The notes: generated from the sequence alone by a model not told the origin. DNA of 64,000 nt from Heracleum sosnowskyi (GCA_030848705.1 CM061245.1:77611564-77675563), one strand, 5' to 3'. Shown: positions 1-9,903, counted from the stretch's first letter. Translations and numbers: made by a program.

Positions 1-862
1 AGAACATCTTCATGCTTGAATTCTTGAATTCTGTCCCATTGTCACTCCTAATCCTTCTTACTTTCAAGTCAGGATGATTGTTTACCATCTTGATGTGATT
101 GATAATGATTTCACTTGCCTCATCTTTGGAGAGCAAAAAGAAAGTCCATGTAAATCTAGAAAAATCATCAACAATCACAAGACAATATTTCTTCTTTGAA
201 ATAGACATGACATTTACAGGGCCAAACAAATCCATATGAAGCAACTCAAGCTGATGGACAATTGATGACTCTGTCTTGCTTTTGAATGATGCCTTCCTTT
301 GTTTCCCTTTTTGACAGGCATCACACAAACCATCCTTGGAAAACTCCACCTGTGGAATTCCTCGAGCAAGATCTTTCCTCACCAAGTCATTCATAACTTT
401 AAAATTCAGATGAGATAATTTCTTGTGCCATAGCCAACTTTCATCCTTGTTTGCCTTGCTGAAAAGACAAGTGATGGTTTCTGGACTTGTGCTACTAAAG
501 TCTGCAATGTACACATTCCCTCTTCTGAATCCAGTCATTACCACATTGTTGTTTCCTCCTTTAGAAACAACACAGGCTTCTCTAAAAAAAGTAACTAAAA
601 ATCCTTTGTCACAAAGTTGACTGATGCTAAGCAAATTGTGCTTAAGACCATCCACCAATGCAACCTCATCTATGATGACATTCTCTTTTGAAATCAAGCC
701 ATATCCCTTTGTGTAGCCTTTGCTGTCATCTCCAAAAGCAATACAAGGGCCAGCTTTTTCCTGAAACTCTGTGAGCAGGGTAGAATCACCAGTCATGTGT
801 CTTGAACAACCACTATCCAAGTACCAAAGATTCCTTTTGTCTCCCTGCACACAATAAAATCA
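1..862 (-). pseudogene. copia pol fragment: protease, GAG-pre-integrase, integrase start
   Basis: Translated on the minus strand, an apparently continuous frame begins near 860 and runs to the window edge. It opens with a retroviral-type aspartic protease motif (WYLDSGCSRHMTGD, near 785-826), continues through a GAG-pre-integrase zinc-binding segment (WLWHKKLSHLN, then CDACQKGKQ, near 290-460) and enters the integrase core (LLHMDLFGPV, VDDFSRFTW, IRSDNGTEF, near 30-245). This order is that of Ty1/copia polyproteins. The protease frame differs from that of the upstream ORF ending at 865, so the polyprotein is broken there by a stop plus a frame change. The rest of pol lies outside the window. 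Confidence 0.88.
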
Positions 863-864
863 AA

Positions 865-2025
865 TCAAGTTGATTTTGGTACCCAAGTTTCCTTGGGTCC
901 TGTTTTGTTAGCCTTTGCTTTCCCTTTTACATTATTTTTCGCCTTGGGCTCAGATTGATTTAAATCAATCTTTACCCTTGGTGTTGATTTCTGAAGGTTG
1001 CTCACATTTTCATTCACAGCATGCATAGTTGGAGGAATAAACATGTTATTCATATTCCATGGCATTTGTGGCACATTAAACATATTCATGTATGGATTAG
1101 ACACAAATGGCATGATGGCATATGGATTTTGAAATTGTGCATATGGAGAAAACATGTTAGGCATAACAGGCATTGTAGGCATAGAACTATTCATTGCAGG
1201 CTTGGGAATTTTCACTTTAACAGTCTTCTTAACAGATTTGCAGTTAGTAGATAAATGACTAACACTTCCATAATTAACACATGTCTTTCTAGGAGCATAT
1301 TTATCAGGTGTGTAATTGTTGTGTTTGTTAATTCCTACTTTGTCATTCCTGTTATTCTTTTTATTTCCCTTAGCCTCAACTTGAACATTCTCTAACTTAT
1401 CTTTCAAGTGCTTGTTGGACAAGTGACCTACATTAGCTCTCTCAACAGGCTTCTCAACTTTCTTTGATTTACTAGACTCACCTTGAACAAAGTTCTTGGT
1501 GACAGGACCATACTTATTATTAAGTCTAGTGAGTTCATCTTTTCTTTTCTCTGTCAACGAAACACCCTGATCGGTTGATGGTTCATCTGTCAACGAAACA
1601 TTGCATTCCGTTGACATATCAACCTTCAACAAATGATCATTGTTGTTTGTTGACTCTGTTTCTGATTCTAAGGTTTCACAAACATACCCTAGTTTCTCTT
1701 TGTTCTTTTTCCATGATTGTTCACAGAAAGATTCCATACCTTGAACATTAATGATGTTGGTAGCAACATTCCTGGCATCTTTCCATTTAGCAATCACACT
1801 TTGTTCTATTTCAAGTTGTGTCTTAAGAATTTCTTCCCTTTGTAACACGTTCTCAAGTTCCTTCTTAGCATCCCTACTAACACATCTCATTTTCTCAAAT
1901 TCAATGAGCTGTGCTTCTAACATTGCATTCCTATCACTTAAGAGCAAATTAGTCTCTTTTATTCTTGAATTCTCTTTGGTAAGTGATTTAAGAGTAACAC
2001 GTAAATTATATAATACAGTAGACAT
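865..2025 (-). pseudogene. copia gag-pol linker segment with degenerate zinc knuckle
   Basis: This ORF lies in the same frame as gag upstream, separated only by one TAA (2047-2049), so the two were probably one reading frame. The first ~110 residues are charged and coiled-coil-like (KSLTKENSRIKETNLLLSDR). The middle is lysine/asparagine-rich. A knuckle-like stretch, CVNYGSVSHLSTNC, has lost its second cysteine (CxxY instead of CxxC). It is followed by a Met/Pro/Asn-rich segment and ends in TWVPKST just before the protease. The nucleotide sequence near 1551-1617 contains copies of the same CGTTGAC motif that is repeated in the LTR. No enzymatic domain is visible in this part. Confidence 0.75.
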
Positions 2026-2046
2026 TTCATTTACTGCACTATCGCA

Positions 2047-3336
2047 TTACTCTTTAGAAAGCTCAGAAAGATTAGTAATTGTTACCTGGTTGCTTGAGGA
2101 GCTTGCTTCCTGCTCATGATTGTTAGCCATAAGAGCCAAGTTGACATATTCAACATCATCATCAGAATCTTCACCATTACCAGCCCAATCATACTCCTGA
2201 GACATGAAAGCCTTTTCTTTTTGCTTGAGAAGTTCAAAGTATTTCTTTTTATAATCAACAGGTTCAAATTTCCTGTTGCCCTTCTCAATCTTGGGCTTTC
2301 TGCAGTCTCCAGCAAAGTGACCAAGCATTCCACAATTGAAACATTTAGATTTAGACTTTTCAATCCAGTTACTTTTGTTAGGTTGAAAGTCTCTCCTTGG
2401 TGGCCTTGCTTCTGAGTTTCTCTTGAACTTGAACTTAGAGAATTTTCTTGACAGAAAAGCAATGTGTTCATCAATCTCATCTAAGTCATCCAAGTTGGCT
2501 GGTTCTGGTTCTTCTTCTTCTGTCATCTTGCCTTTACCCTTGCTAACATCACTTCTACAACTAGCTCGACTAGTTGTGACCTTTGCAGCTTCTTCAGTGT
2601 CATCTTCCAGTTGGTTCACAGATGCAATCAATGCAATAGATCCACCCTTCTTCTGTACCTTTTCAATTTCTTCATCTTGCTCCATTTCCAACTCATATGT
2701 CTTCAAGGTTCCATAAAGCCTTTCAAGAGTGTAGTCTTTGTACTCTTGAGTGTTTCTGAGAGAAACAGTCATAGGCTTCCATTCTTTTGGAAGAGCTCTA
2801 AGAAATTTAAGGTTTGAATCCTTGGTTTGATAGATCCTCCCATACAGCTTTAATCCATTCAAAAGCTTCTGAAACCTACTAAACGTGTCATTTAGGGTTT
2901 CACCAGCTTTAAAATGAAAATGCTCATATTGTTGTATAAGGAGTTGCATTTTATTTTCCCTGACTTGCTCAGTTCCTTCACAGAGAGTTCTAACAGTGTC
3001 CCATACTTCTTTGGAGGTTGTACAGTTTATGACATTGTCAAACATCTCTTGCTCCAAACCATTAAACAGAATGTTCATGGTTCTTTTGTCTTTATGGACT
3101 TCTGCAACATCTTCAACAGTCCATTCTGAGACAGGTTTTGGAATCTCTACATCAGGAGCATCATCTGGCAGTCCAACTCTAGAATCAAGCTTTATGGGAA
3201 CGTGTGGACCTTTCTCAATGCAGTCTACATACCTCTCATCCATAGACATGAGATGTAAATGCATCTTTACTTTCCAGTGAAAGTAATTGTCCTTATCAAG
3301 AACTGGTATCTTCACACCTGCATCCTTCTTTACCAT
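2047..3336 (-). CDS. gag: copia Gag (capsid/nucleocapsid) polyprotein segment
   Basis: The 429-residue product starts at an ATG 54 bp downstream (in element orientation) of the primer-binding site, the usual place for Gag. The N-terminal ~230 residues match the UBN2/DUF4219 capsid type (LDKDNYFHWKVKMHLHL, KEVWDTVRTLCEGTEQV, FSRFQKLLNGLK, LRALPKEWKP). An acidic and then basic linker leads to one intact CCHC zinc knuckle, CFNCGMLGHFAGDC (about residues 331-345, near 2300-2345), which binds packaged RNA. The frame ends in SELSKE at a single TAA, beyond which the same frame continues. It is therefore probably a polyprotein cut short by one point mutation, rather than a natural Gag end. Confidence 0.9.
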   Translation of the reverse strand: MVKKDAGVKIPVLDKDNYFHWKVKMHLHLMSMDERYVDCIEKGPHVPIKLDSRVGLPDDAPDVEIPKPVSEWTVEDVAEVHKDKRTMNILFNGLEQEMFDNVINCTTSKEVWDTVRTLCEGTEQVRENKMQLLIQQYEHFHFKAGETLNDTFSRFQKLLNGLKLYGRIYQTKDSNLKFLRALPKEWKPMTVSLRNTQEYKDYTLERLYGTLKTYELEMEQDEEIEKVQKKGGSIALIASVNQLEDDTEEAAKVTTSRASCRSDVSKGKGKMTEEEEPEPANLDDLDEIDEHIAFLSRKFSKFKFKRNSEARPPRRDFQPNKSNWIEKSKSKCFNCGMLGHFAGDCRKPKIEKGNRKFEPVDYKKKYFELLKQKEKAFMSQEYDWAGNGEDSDDDVEYVNLALMANNHEQEASSSSNQVTITNLSELSKE

Positions 3337-3389
3337 GGTTTCTGTTTTTTTTTGTCTTGATCTTTAAACTTCTTGTATGTTAGAAGCTC

Positions 3390-3401
3390 GCTCTGATACC
3401 A
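3390..3401 (-). other. primer-binding site (initiator Met tRNA)
   Basis: On the minus strand this reads TGGTATCAGAGC, the canonical complement to the 3' end of plant initiator methionine tRNA used by copia elements. Two bases separate it from the LTR edge at 3404. Confidence 0.95.
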
Positions 3402-3403
3402 AT

Positions 3404-4412
3404 TGTTAATCCCAAATGACCTAACAGAATTGTAGAAGGGGGGGTTGAATACAATTCTTGATATTTCTTTAAACTTAAAACAACTTACAAATAAAAACTG
3501 AACTTAAAGTAAAAATCACAAGCACATAAATAATTTCAGTTGGATTGTTTGATGATCCAACTGAAGTGATTTTTATTGCGGAAATAATCTGTGATACAAA
3601 AGTACACAGCTGCTCAGTTACAAGGTTGTAGAGAAGAATGCTCTCAAAGATAGCTAATACAAACTATTTGTTTTTCTTCTCTATAATTAAAGTAACTGCT
3701 ACACTTGGTTATATATCCCCAAGTTTACAACCCTATTTTTGGCTACACTAAAAGTACAATGAGTAACTGCCAATAGTTTGCTTTTCATCCCTTTGTCCAG
3801 TGGTCCTTGGAGATCCTTGCTTTTGTCTTCATGCTTATTATGATCACTCCCAAGACCCAATTGGAAACTGGGATGTTTCCTTAATCCCCATGTCCATTTT
3901 AATGGTTTCCAATGCAAAGTACACTTCCACATCACCTTTAGATCTGTTCAGTAAACTGTCACTATCACTTTGTCAACTATTCAGAAAAGCAATAATGATT
4001 CGTTGATAGCAGGGAGATGTGTTTCGTTGATAGCTTTATTCTTCATTCCGTTGATGGTGTTTCCCTCGTTTCGTTGATGAGTAAACTCCATACCGTTGAC
4101 AGAGTAATCTTCATACCGTTGACATGTCTTCACTTAGGCAAAATTACAAGGCCTAATATATTTACAATTAACCAACCTATTTTGCCTATCTAGTACTTAG
4201 TCAACATGACTTAGAAAACCTATCTTATAACAGAATGCCTATCATTTGAGAAGTATTGTACAATGCAATTGCTACAACACTCATTTCGTTGATGAGCTTC
4301 CTGTCAACGGAATGCTGCAAAGCATGCCATTTCGTTGACAGCTACAAAGTGACTTTACACAAATTCTACTAAGTGTTTTATGTTTATCATCAAGAACAAC
4401 ATATTCCTAACA
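3404..4412 (-). repeat. copia 5' LTR, 1009 bp
   Basis: The borders are exact: TGTTA at 3404 and TAACA at 4412 form a 5-bp inverted terminus, one side abuts the primer-binding site and the other abuts MULE sequence. In element orientation a TATA-like box (ggatatataacc, 3707-3720) puts U3 at about 3720-4412. A C-rich run (3435-3445, ccccccc on the minus strand) is typical of the end of plant copia LTRs. Confidence 0.93.
4000..4342 (-). promoter_or_regulatory. cluster of CGTTGAYRG motifs in LTR U3
   Basis: Eight copies of a core close to YYCGTTGAYRG lie within about 340 bp of U3, seven in one orientation and one inverted (near 4313). Several carry the TTGAC core. They sit roughly 280-630 bp upstream of the TATA-like box, as a transcriptional enhancer would. 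An enhancer role is inferred. Confidence 0.5.
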
Positions 4413-5320
4413 CATATAGATACCAGGAACAAGTCTCCTTACACTTAGCCTGGACCCTCTGCAAATCATTCTTAGCAAACCAAATATCTCTTTTTATGTT
4501 CAACAGCATAATCAATGATGGCATGCTTCAAAACTGTTACACTAAAGAACAATAAACCAGGCTGAAATTCAATGTACTTCATAGGGGTTTTTGGGTTAAA
4601 TGTTATGTAAACACTTCCTTTTGTTTTCGTCACTGCCTTAGATGACTCTTCTTCATAGTCACTAGAGTCTGAAGATTGTTTTGAAGGCATTCTAAAGCTA
4701 TCACTATCATGGTCACTCTCCCAATCAGTATTCTTAGACAAATCTACTTCTTTCTTTACTTTTGGAGCCTTATTTTTTGTACTCAGTTGAGCATTGAAGT
4801 CATCTTCCCTAGCCTCATTTTCATCTACCTTTGGATTTTTCTTGGACTTAGAAATCAGTTTCTTCTTCTCTACAATTTCATTAAACTCTTCATCTTTGTC
4901 GCTCTCATTCCCACTATAATCTGCATCACTATCATCCTCCTCACTCTCAATCCATTCACTATCATTCCCATCACTCTCACTCCCTTCTTTATCATCCTCA
5001 ACTTCAGAAGCATGATCAATATAGATAATGCAATTACCAGATTCTAAAGCACAAATTACCATATCATTAATACTATCTAAATTCCACATTAATTGACAAG
5101 AATTAAGTGATTCACCACCATTGTGCCAATACAATTTATAATCTTTATAACCAAACTTTTTTTCGACCATTTCTCTACAACCATCGACACATAATGTATC
5201 TAAACTCACGTTGTAGATGAAATCAACTTTACCTCCTTCATAATATCGATTGCAATCCTTCAAAATGAACTCCCCGCCATGATGAATTCGGAGATTCACA
5301 TCCCCAAGCACTATCTGCAT
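4413..5320 (-). pseudogene. MULE transposase (mudrA-like), N-terminal fragment, copy 1
   Basis: The protein starts with a PB1-like domain (HHGGEFILKD...GGKVDFIYNV..., residues ~1-100) typical of plant MULE transposases. A strongly acidic, serine-rich linker follows (residues ~105-235), then the beginning of the MuDR DNA-binding region (ITFNPKTPMKYIEF...). The frame is lost near 4491-4495, where this copy has one extra T compared with the other two. The gene is then cut at 4413 by the copia LTR. The catalytic and SWIM parts are not in the window. Confidence 0.88.
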
Positions 5321-5573
5321 ACATACATGAAATCAATTGACGGTCGAATAAATAAGATGCATATATAAATTAAATAGTATGTATGTATATACCTCTTACA
5401 ATGGTCGAATCCGACTTCAGATGATGCAAATTGATTGACTATTGAAAATCCCCAAATTCTCCCCTTTTAGAACCCTAATTCTCTTCTAACGTTGATGAAT
5501 AAAATGAGGTTTTAACTTAAAAAAAAGAAACATGTGAGAAGTCCGTGCCTTTATTTTCCACGTAATTATATAC

Positions 5574-5760
5574 ACACATTTCTTTTTTTTAAATTTTCAT
5601 TTTACACATCAGCAAAGACTAACGAACGTTAGTCAAATATAAACAGAAGGATGTCAATCAAAAATTTTAAAAGTTCAGGTATCGTATTAATTCTTTTTAT
5701 AGTTCAGGGACCTAAACCAAAAACAACATATAGTTTAAGGACGAAATAATTGATTTTCCC
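5574..5760 (-). repeat. MULE terminal inverted repeat (187 bp), copy 1 right end
   Basis: It is the near-exact reverse complement of 25490-25676 and nearly identical to 29189-29375 and 54238-54424. The outer end on the minus strand is GGGAAAATCAATTATTTCG. Confidence 0.92.
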
Positions 5761-6112
5761 AAAAAATTATTCAGTGAATCCGACACATGTCCCGTTCTTG
5801 AAAGCAAAATTATTCGAACGTTTCTGGAAAGATGCGGCATAACCGGACTTTTATACTTTTTGATTATTTTTTCCCAATAGTAGAATGAGTACCGATTAAC
5901 ATCCGTATGGTTGGATCGTCGAAGAAATCAATTGAAATAATTATTCAGTGAATCTGACACATGTCCTGTTCTTGAAAGCAATACTATTCCAACGTTTCTC
6001 AAAAGATACGGCATAATCGGACTTTTATATTTTTTGATTATTTTTTTCCAACACTAGAATGAGTACCTTTTAACATACGTACGGTTGGATCGTCGAAGAA
6101 ATCAATTAAAAA
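5761..6112. repeat. two ~174-bp tandem repeat monomers, right of MULE 1
   Basis: Each monomer starts near attattcagtgaatctgac and ends in ggttggatcgtcgaagaaatc. Landmarks such as gatgcggcataaccgg recur at a spacing of about 174-177 bp. The same pair lies right of the MULE in units 2 and 3, and three more monomers lie to its left, so the MULE sits inside a five-monomer array. Confidence 0.85.
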
Positions 6113-7580
6113 TTTATTCGGGTTTAGGGTTGAAAATTAGAAAAATTAGTGAGGCCCACTTTTCAAATATTATTTTTAAATAAAAATTAGCAAAATTAGA
6201 AAAATTAGTGGGGCCCACTTGTGGAGCCCACTTTTTTCTGTGTGGCCCACATTTTTTAATATTATTTTTTTAATTAAAAATTATTTTTTAAATAAAAATT
6301 AGAAAAAATTACCGGGACCCACTTTTCCTGTGGGACCCACTCGTGGGCCCACCTTAATTAATAATGATTTTTTAATTTTTAATTAATTATTAATTAATTT
6401 TAAATTAAAAATTAGGAAAATTAGTGGGGCCCACCTTTTGAATATTATTTTTTAATTAAAAATTAAAAAATAATTAATTTTTAATTAATTTTTTAAAAAA
6501 ATTAGAAAAATTAGTGGGGCCCACTTGTGGGGCCCACTTTTTTCTGTGGAGCCCACTTTTTTCTGTGGGGCCCACCTTTTTAATAATAATTTTTAATTAA
6601 TTTTTAAATAAAATTAGAAAAATTAGTGGGGCCCATTTTTTTCTGTGGGGCCCACATTTTTTAATATTATTTTTTATTTAAAAATTAATTTTTAATTAAA
6701 CATTAGTGGGACCAACTTTTTCCTGTGGGGCCCACCATAATTAATAATTATTTTTCCTGTGGGGCCCACTCATGGGGCCCACCATAAAAATTAGTGGGCC
6801 CACTTTTTTCTGTGGGGCCCACCTTTTTAATATTATTTTTTAATTAAAAATTAATTAAAAATTTATTTTTAATTAATTTTAAAATGAAAATTAGAAAACT
6901 TAGTGGGGTCCCCTTTTTTCTGTGGGGTCCACCTTTTTTGATATTATTTTTTAATTAAAAATTAATTAAAAATTATTTTTTTATTAATTTTTAATTAAAA
7001 ATTAGAAAAAATTAGTAGGACCCACTTTTTCCTGTGGGCCCACTCGTGGGGCCCACCATAATTAATGATCATTTTTTAATTATTAATTAATTTTAATTAA
7101 AAATTAAAAAAATTAGTGGGGCCCACCTTTTTAATATTATTTTTTAATTTAAAACTAATTAATAATTAATTAATAATTAATTTTTAAATAAAAATTAGAA
7201 AAATTAGTGGGACCCACTTTTTTCTGTAGGGCCCACCGTTTTTAACATTATTTTTAATTAATTATTAAATAATTATTAATTAAAAATTACAAAAAATTAG
7301 TGGGACCCATTTTTTTCCTTGTGGGGCCCACCTTAATTAATAATTATTTTTTAAGTTTTAATATTTTTTTATTCAGAATTAGAAAAATTAGTGGGGCCCA
7401 CTTGTGGGGCTCACTTTTTTCTGTGGGCCCCACCTTTTTAATATTATTTTTTAATTAAAAATTATTTTCTAATTATTTTTTAATTAATTTTTAAATAAAA
7501 ATTAGAAAAATTATTGGGGCCCACTTTTTTCTATGGGGCCCACCTTTTTTAATATTATTTTTTAATTTTTAATTTTTAAT
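6113..7580. repeat. GTGGGGCCCAC / AT-block minisatellite array, unit 1
   Basis: This ~1.45 kb of irregular tandem repeats alternates GC-rich palindromes (consensus GTGGGGCCCAC, dozens of copies with decay) with AT blocks of the type ttaatattattttttaatt and aaaattagaaaaattag. Monomer length varies. The array begins with a telomere-like gggtttagggtt stretch (6120-6130; doubled in units 2 and 3). Confidence 0.88.
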
Positions 7581-7782
7581 TGAAATCAAATGCAACATTA
7601 TCTCGATAGAGTAACACAAGGAGTCTTTTGCAACAGAGTCTGTTCTATTGCAACGGGATGTTTATGTGTAATGTAGCACTATCTTCGAAGTATTGCAGTA
7701 GTTAAAAAATAGTGTATCAATTGTAACACAAAGTGGGCGTTGTAATTTAAAAGTATTGCATCCGGCCATCTATGGCGTAGTG
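7581..7782 (-). mobile_element. CACTA-like transposon terminus, unit 1
   Basis: The segment ends in ...catctatggcgtagtg. On the minus strand this starts CACTACGCCATAG, as CACTA elements do, and is followed inward by repeated TTGCAAC/TTGTAAC words (7605-7770), like the subterminal repeats of that superfamily. The matching opposite end is not visible, so the element is probably truncated. Whether the GC/AT array to the left belonged to it is open. Confidence 0.45.
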
Positions 7783-7946
7783 TGAATACAAGCAAGTTGT
7801 AAAGTTGTAAATTATATATTCGTTTGCTTTTCTACAGGTTCAGTAAACTAGTGAAAAATGTCTTGTACAGTTCCTTTTTCTCTATTTCGTTACATGGTTC
7901 TTCTTTGCGGCCTGTTCAACAGCTCAATTCACTCTCATTAATCTAA

Positions 7947-8320
7947 GAGCATCTTCAACGGTGTTTTATAAAATGATTAGCTAAATATTGATTATCTAAA
8001 ATTTGCTGAACTTGTAAAGTATTTTACTCTAATAAAGTTGCCTATATTGATTGACTATATTTTAAAAATAGGATGTTATTTTTATTACAAGTCTTTATTA
8101 ATATAATATATTATTTAAATATGGTAATAATTGACGTGAAATTTTGCTATAAGTCCCTAGAGATTCAACATATATAACCAATATGACGAGGTTAACTATA
8201 TTTTTAGCTAAGGGTGATATTTCATTGGAGCGACAAAATTTTAACAAATTCTCTATAATTTTTATTTAAAACATGTTATTCAAATTTTTAGCTAAGGGTT
8301 TGTTATCATTGAAGATACTA
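7947..8320. mobile_element. PIF/Harbinger-type MITE, unit 1
   Basis: The left end, taa|gagcatcttcaacggtg, has the PIF target trinucleotide. The right end reads tcattgaagatacta, an imperfect inverse of it. An alternative inner end is near 8234 (catttcattggagcga). The internal stretch aaaatttgctgaacttgtaa and the words gcctatattgattgactatattt also occur in the end of the PIF element at 63830-63955. There is no coding capacity. Confidence 0.6.
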
Positions 8321-8521
8321 CGAGAGTTCTCTAACTCTCTAAGGCTTGAACTAGGTCCACATTGCTCTTGTGTAATGGATACGACATACGATCAATCTAC
8401 TTTTTTACATGACATCCACCCTGTAATTTAGATATTCCTAGATAAGTACAAAAAGACTAATATCACATATAATACTGTTTTATTGGTCTAAGTCTTCTTC
8501 TGTCATATTTGGACAAAATAG

Positions 8522-9903
8522 AGAAGACTACCAACTCAAGACTTAATGATATTGACCAAAAGATAGCTTCTGTGTAGGAAATGAACAAATACATTGCTTT
8601 ATTCATGGAGAATCAAAGTGACGGTATAGCGTCGATCTGGAATATGCTATGAAATCAACAACCTGGTCCTTCAACCTACTATGTTGAGGATTACTACATG
8701 GATGATTCCTCAAATAAGGGGGAGAAAGGATGGGGAAAATGGGAAACAGCTGAAACGACCACTATTCCAGTGAGACAGTACTGGATTGAAGATCTTGTAC
8801 AAGAAGAGCAAGTTGAAGAGGGATTTGAGATCATGCATGAGCAACAACCACTGGAAGAGCATGAACCGTATTATCCAGAGCCAATTGAACATCCTATCTT
8901 GGATGATAATATGGAAGAAGCAAATCCTCTGTCAACAGAACAAGAAGCTGCCTTGGAAAGATTGAAATCTGAGAAAGCAGAAAGAGATTCCAGGCAAGTT
9001 GAGAAAGAAACCCACCAAGCAATTCAGAGAAGCGAGAAGCTGAAAAGGTTCAAGATGTATAATGAAATAAGGAAGAAGAAGATGATTGATTTGGCACAGA
9101 AACATGGAAAGGAATGGGAGGTAGCTTACAACACTTTTTGCGGAGTTGAAGACAGATTAGAAGTCAACGACAATGCTGAGGTGGAAGTTATCATTCAAGA
9201 CATCAGAAGTGCAAATCAAGAAGATGATACTTATTTCACTGCATTGAGACATTCTCTTATCTACATGAAGGCTGTAGTTAAAGCAAATGGTGCCTGGAAC
9301 ATACTAATCAATTTCATTGATAGAGCTACATTTGTGATATCCACTAAGTTTTTCGAACAAAGAATTTACACTGAATTGTAGGCGATGCTCATTAAGATCC
9401 AAAGAACTACAAAGTTAAATGAACTGCTCCGTGAGCATGTTAAGGAGATCTTAATGAAGGTCAGTCCAGAGATATCTGAAAATCCTCCAATGGTTAGATT
9501 CATGAAAAATGACTTGTTCAGAATCTGCTATCTGACGGAGGACAAACTGAAAGATTACCCAAACAACTATCTAATATCAGTTGAGAAGTATCTTAGATCC
9601 ACTGGATTCATGACTACGGAGAAGGACAAAGCAGTAGACACTCTAAGAAGATATCTTATGGAGAATGTACCCTATTATAGGAAGAGAGTGGAGAGAGGAT
9701 TGGAAGTGCATCCCAGACTACCAAACATGTCAAAGCTAAATCAGAAAGATGTTAATATTGCATGGTTGTGGGCTGGAGTGGGTCAACAAGTTGAATATAT
9801 TGGAAGACACGTCATAGGAGCAATCCTTAAACCTGGAGAACCACTGCACTATCTATCAGTGATTGATTATCAAGCTGCTAACTCCAATCCAATAGTTGAA
9901 TAA
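8522..9903 (+). pseudogene. broken ORF of unknown family in copia-like 3' region, unit 1
   Basis: I do not recognise this protein. One frame can be followed from about 8522 (TTNSRLNDIDQKIASV) through stops near 8575 and 8650, an open stretch 8698-9378 (227 aa, acidic, Glu/Gln-rich, coiled-coil-like), an in-frame TAG (9379-9381), and a second open stretch 9385-9903 (172 aa, ending ANSNPIVE). Shortly downstream a purine-rich tract (tatggggagat) leads into an LTR-like sequence. It is therefore best read as an ORF lying after pol in an old copia-like element whose left half is missing. The TAG is present in all three units. Confidence 0.6.

Larger units (their letters stand above)
1..4412 (-). 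mobile_element. Ty1/copia LTR retrotransposon, 5' half, nested in a MULE
   Basis: The element reads leftwards: 5' LTR (3404-4412), primer-binding site (3390-3401), gag, linker, protease and integrase start, then it leaves the window at position 1. Reverse transcriptase, RNase H and the 3' LTR are not visible. It interrupts the MULE copy ending at 5760. The undisturbed MULE copy at 53084-53100 reads gctagcatatagatacc, and here the last bases of the LTR are followed directly by catatagatacc, so the insertion point is known to the base and the 5-bp target duplication is probably catat. Units 2 and 3 lack this element, so it arrived after the unit was duplicated. Two in-frame stops and one frame change in the polyprotein suggest it is not autonomous. 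Confidence 0.93.
4413..5760. mobile_element. MULE copy 1, right-hand part
   Basis: This is the transposase-start end of the unit-1 MULE. The left part lies beyond the nested copia element and outside the window. The right terminal inverted repeat (5574-5760) ends in ...gattttccc and is followed by aaaaaatta (5761-5769), the same 9 bases that flank both ends of the unit-2 and unit-3 copies. Confidence 0.9.

Noticed and set aside
423..3280. Several plus-strand ORFs of 65-122 codons in the first 3.3 kb
   Set aside because: They are shadows of the minus-strand copia gag-pol frame.
4709..5047. 112-codon hydrophobic plus-strand ORF, also at 28324 and 53373
   Set aside because: It is the antisense of the acidic linker of the MULE transposase (Glu/Asp codons read as Phe/Ile/Leu).
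6120..6131. Interstitial telomere sequence (gggtttagggtt)
   Set aside because: Only one to two TTTAGGG words; too short to call a telomere remnant.
6113..7580. CRISPR-like array
   Set aside because: Regular spacing of GC palindromes was considered, but spacers are AT-rich variants of each other, the period is irregular and the genome is a plant's.
8698..9903. Host gene with unknown function
   Set aside because: Stops in every copy, location next to a polypurine tract and LTR, and shared degeneration point to retrotransposon sequence.
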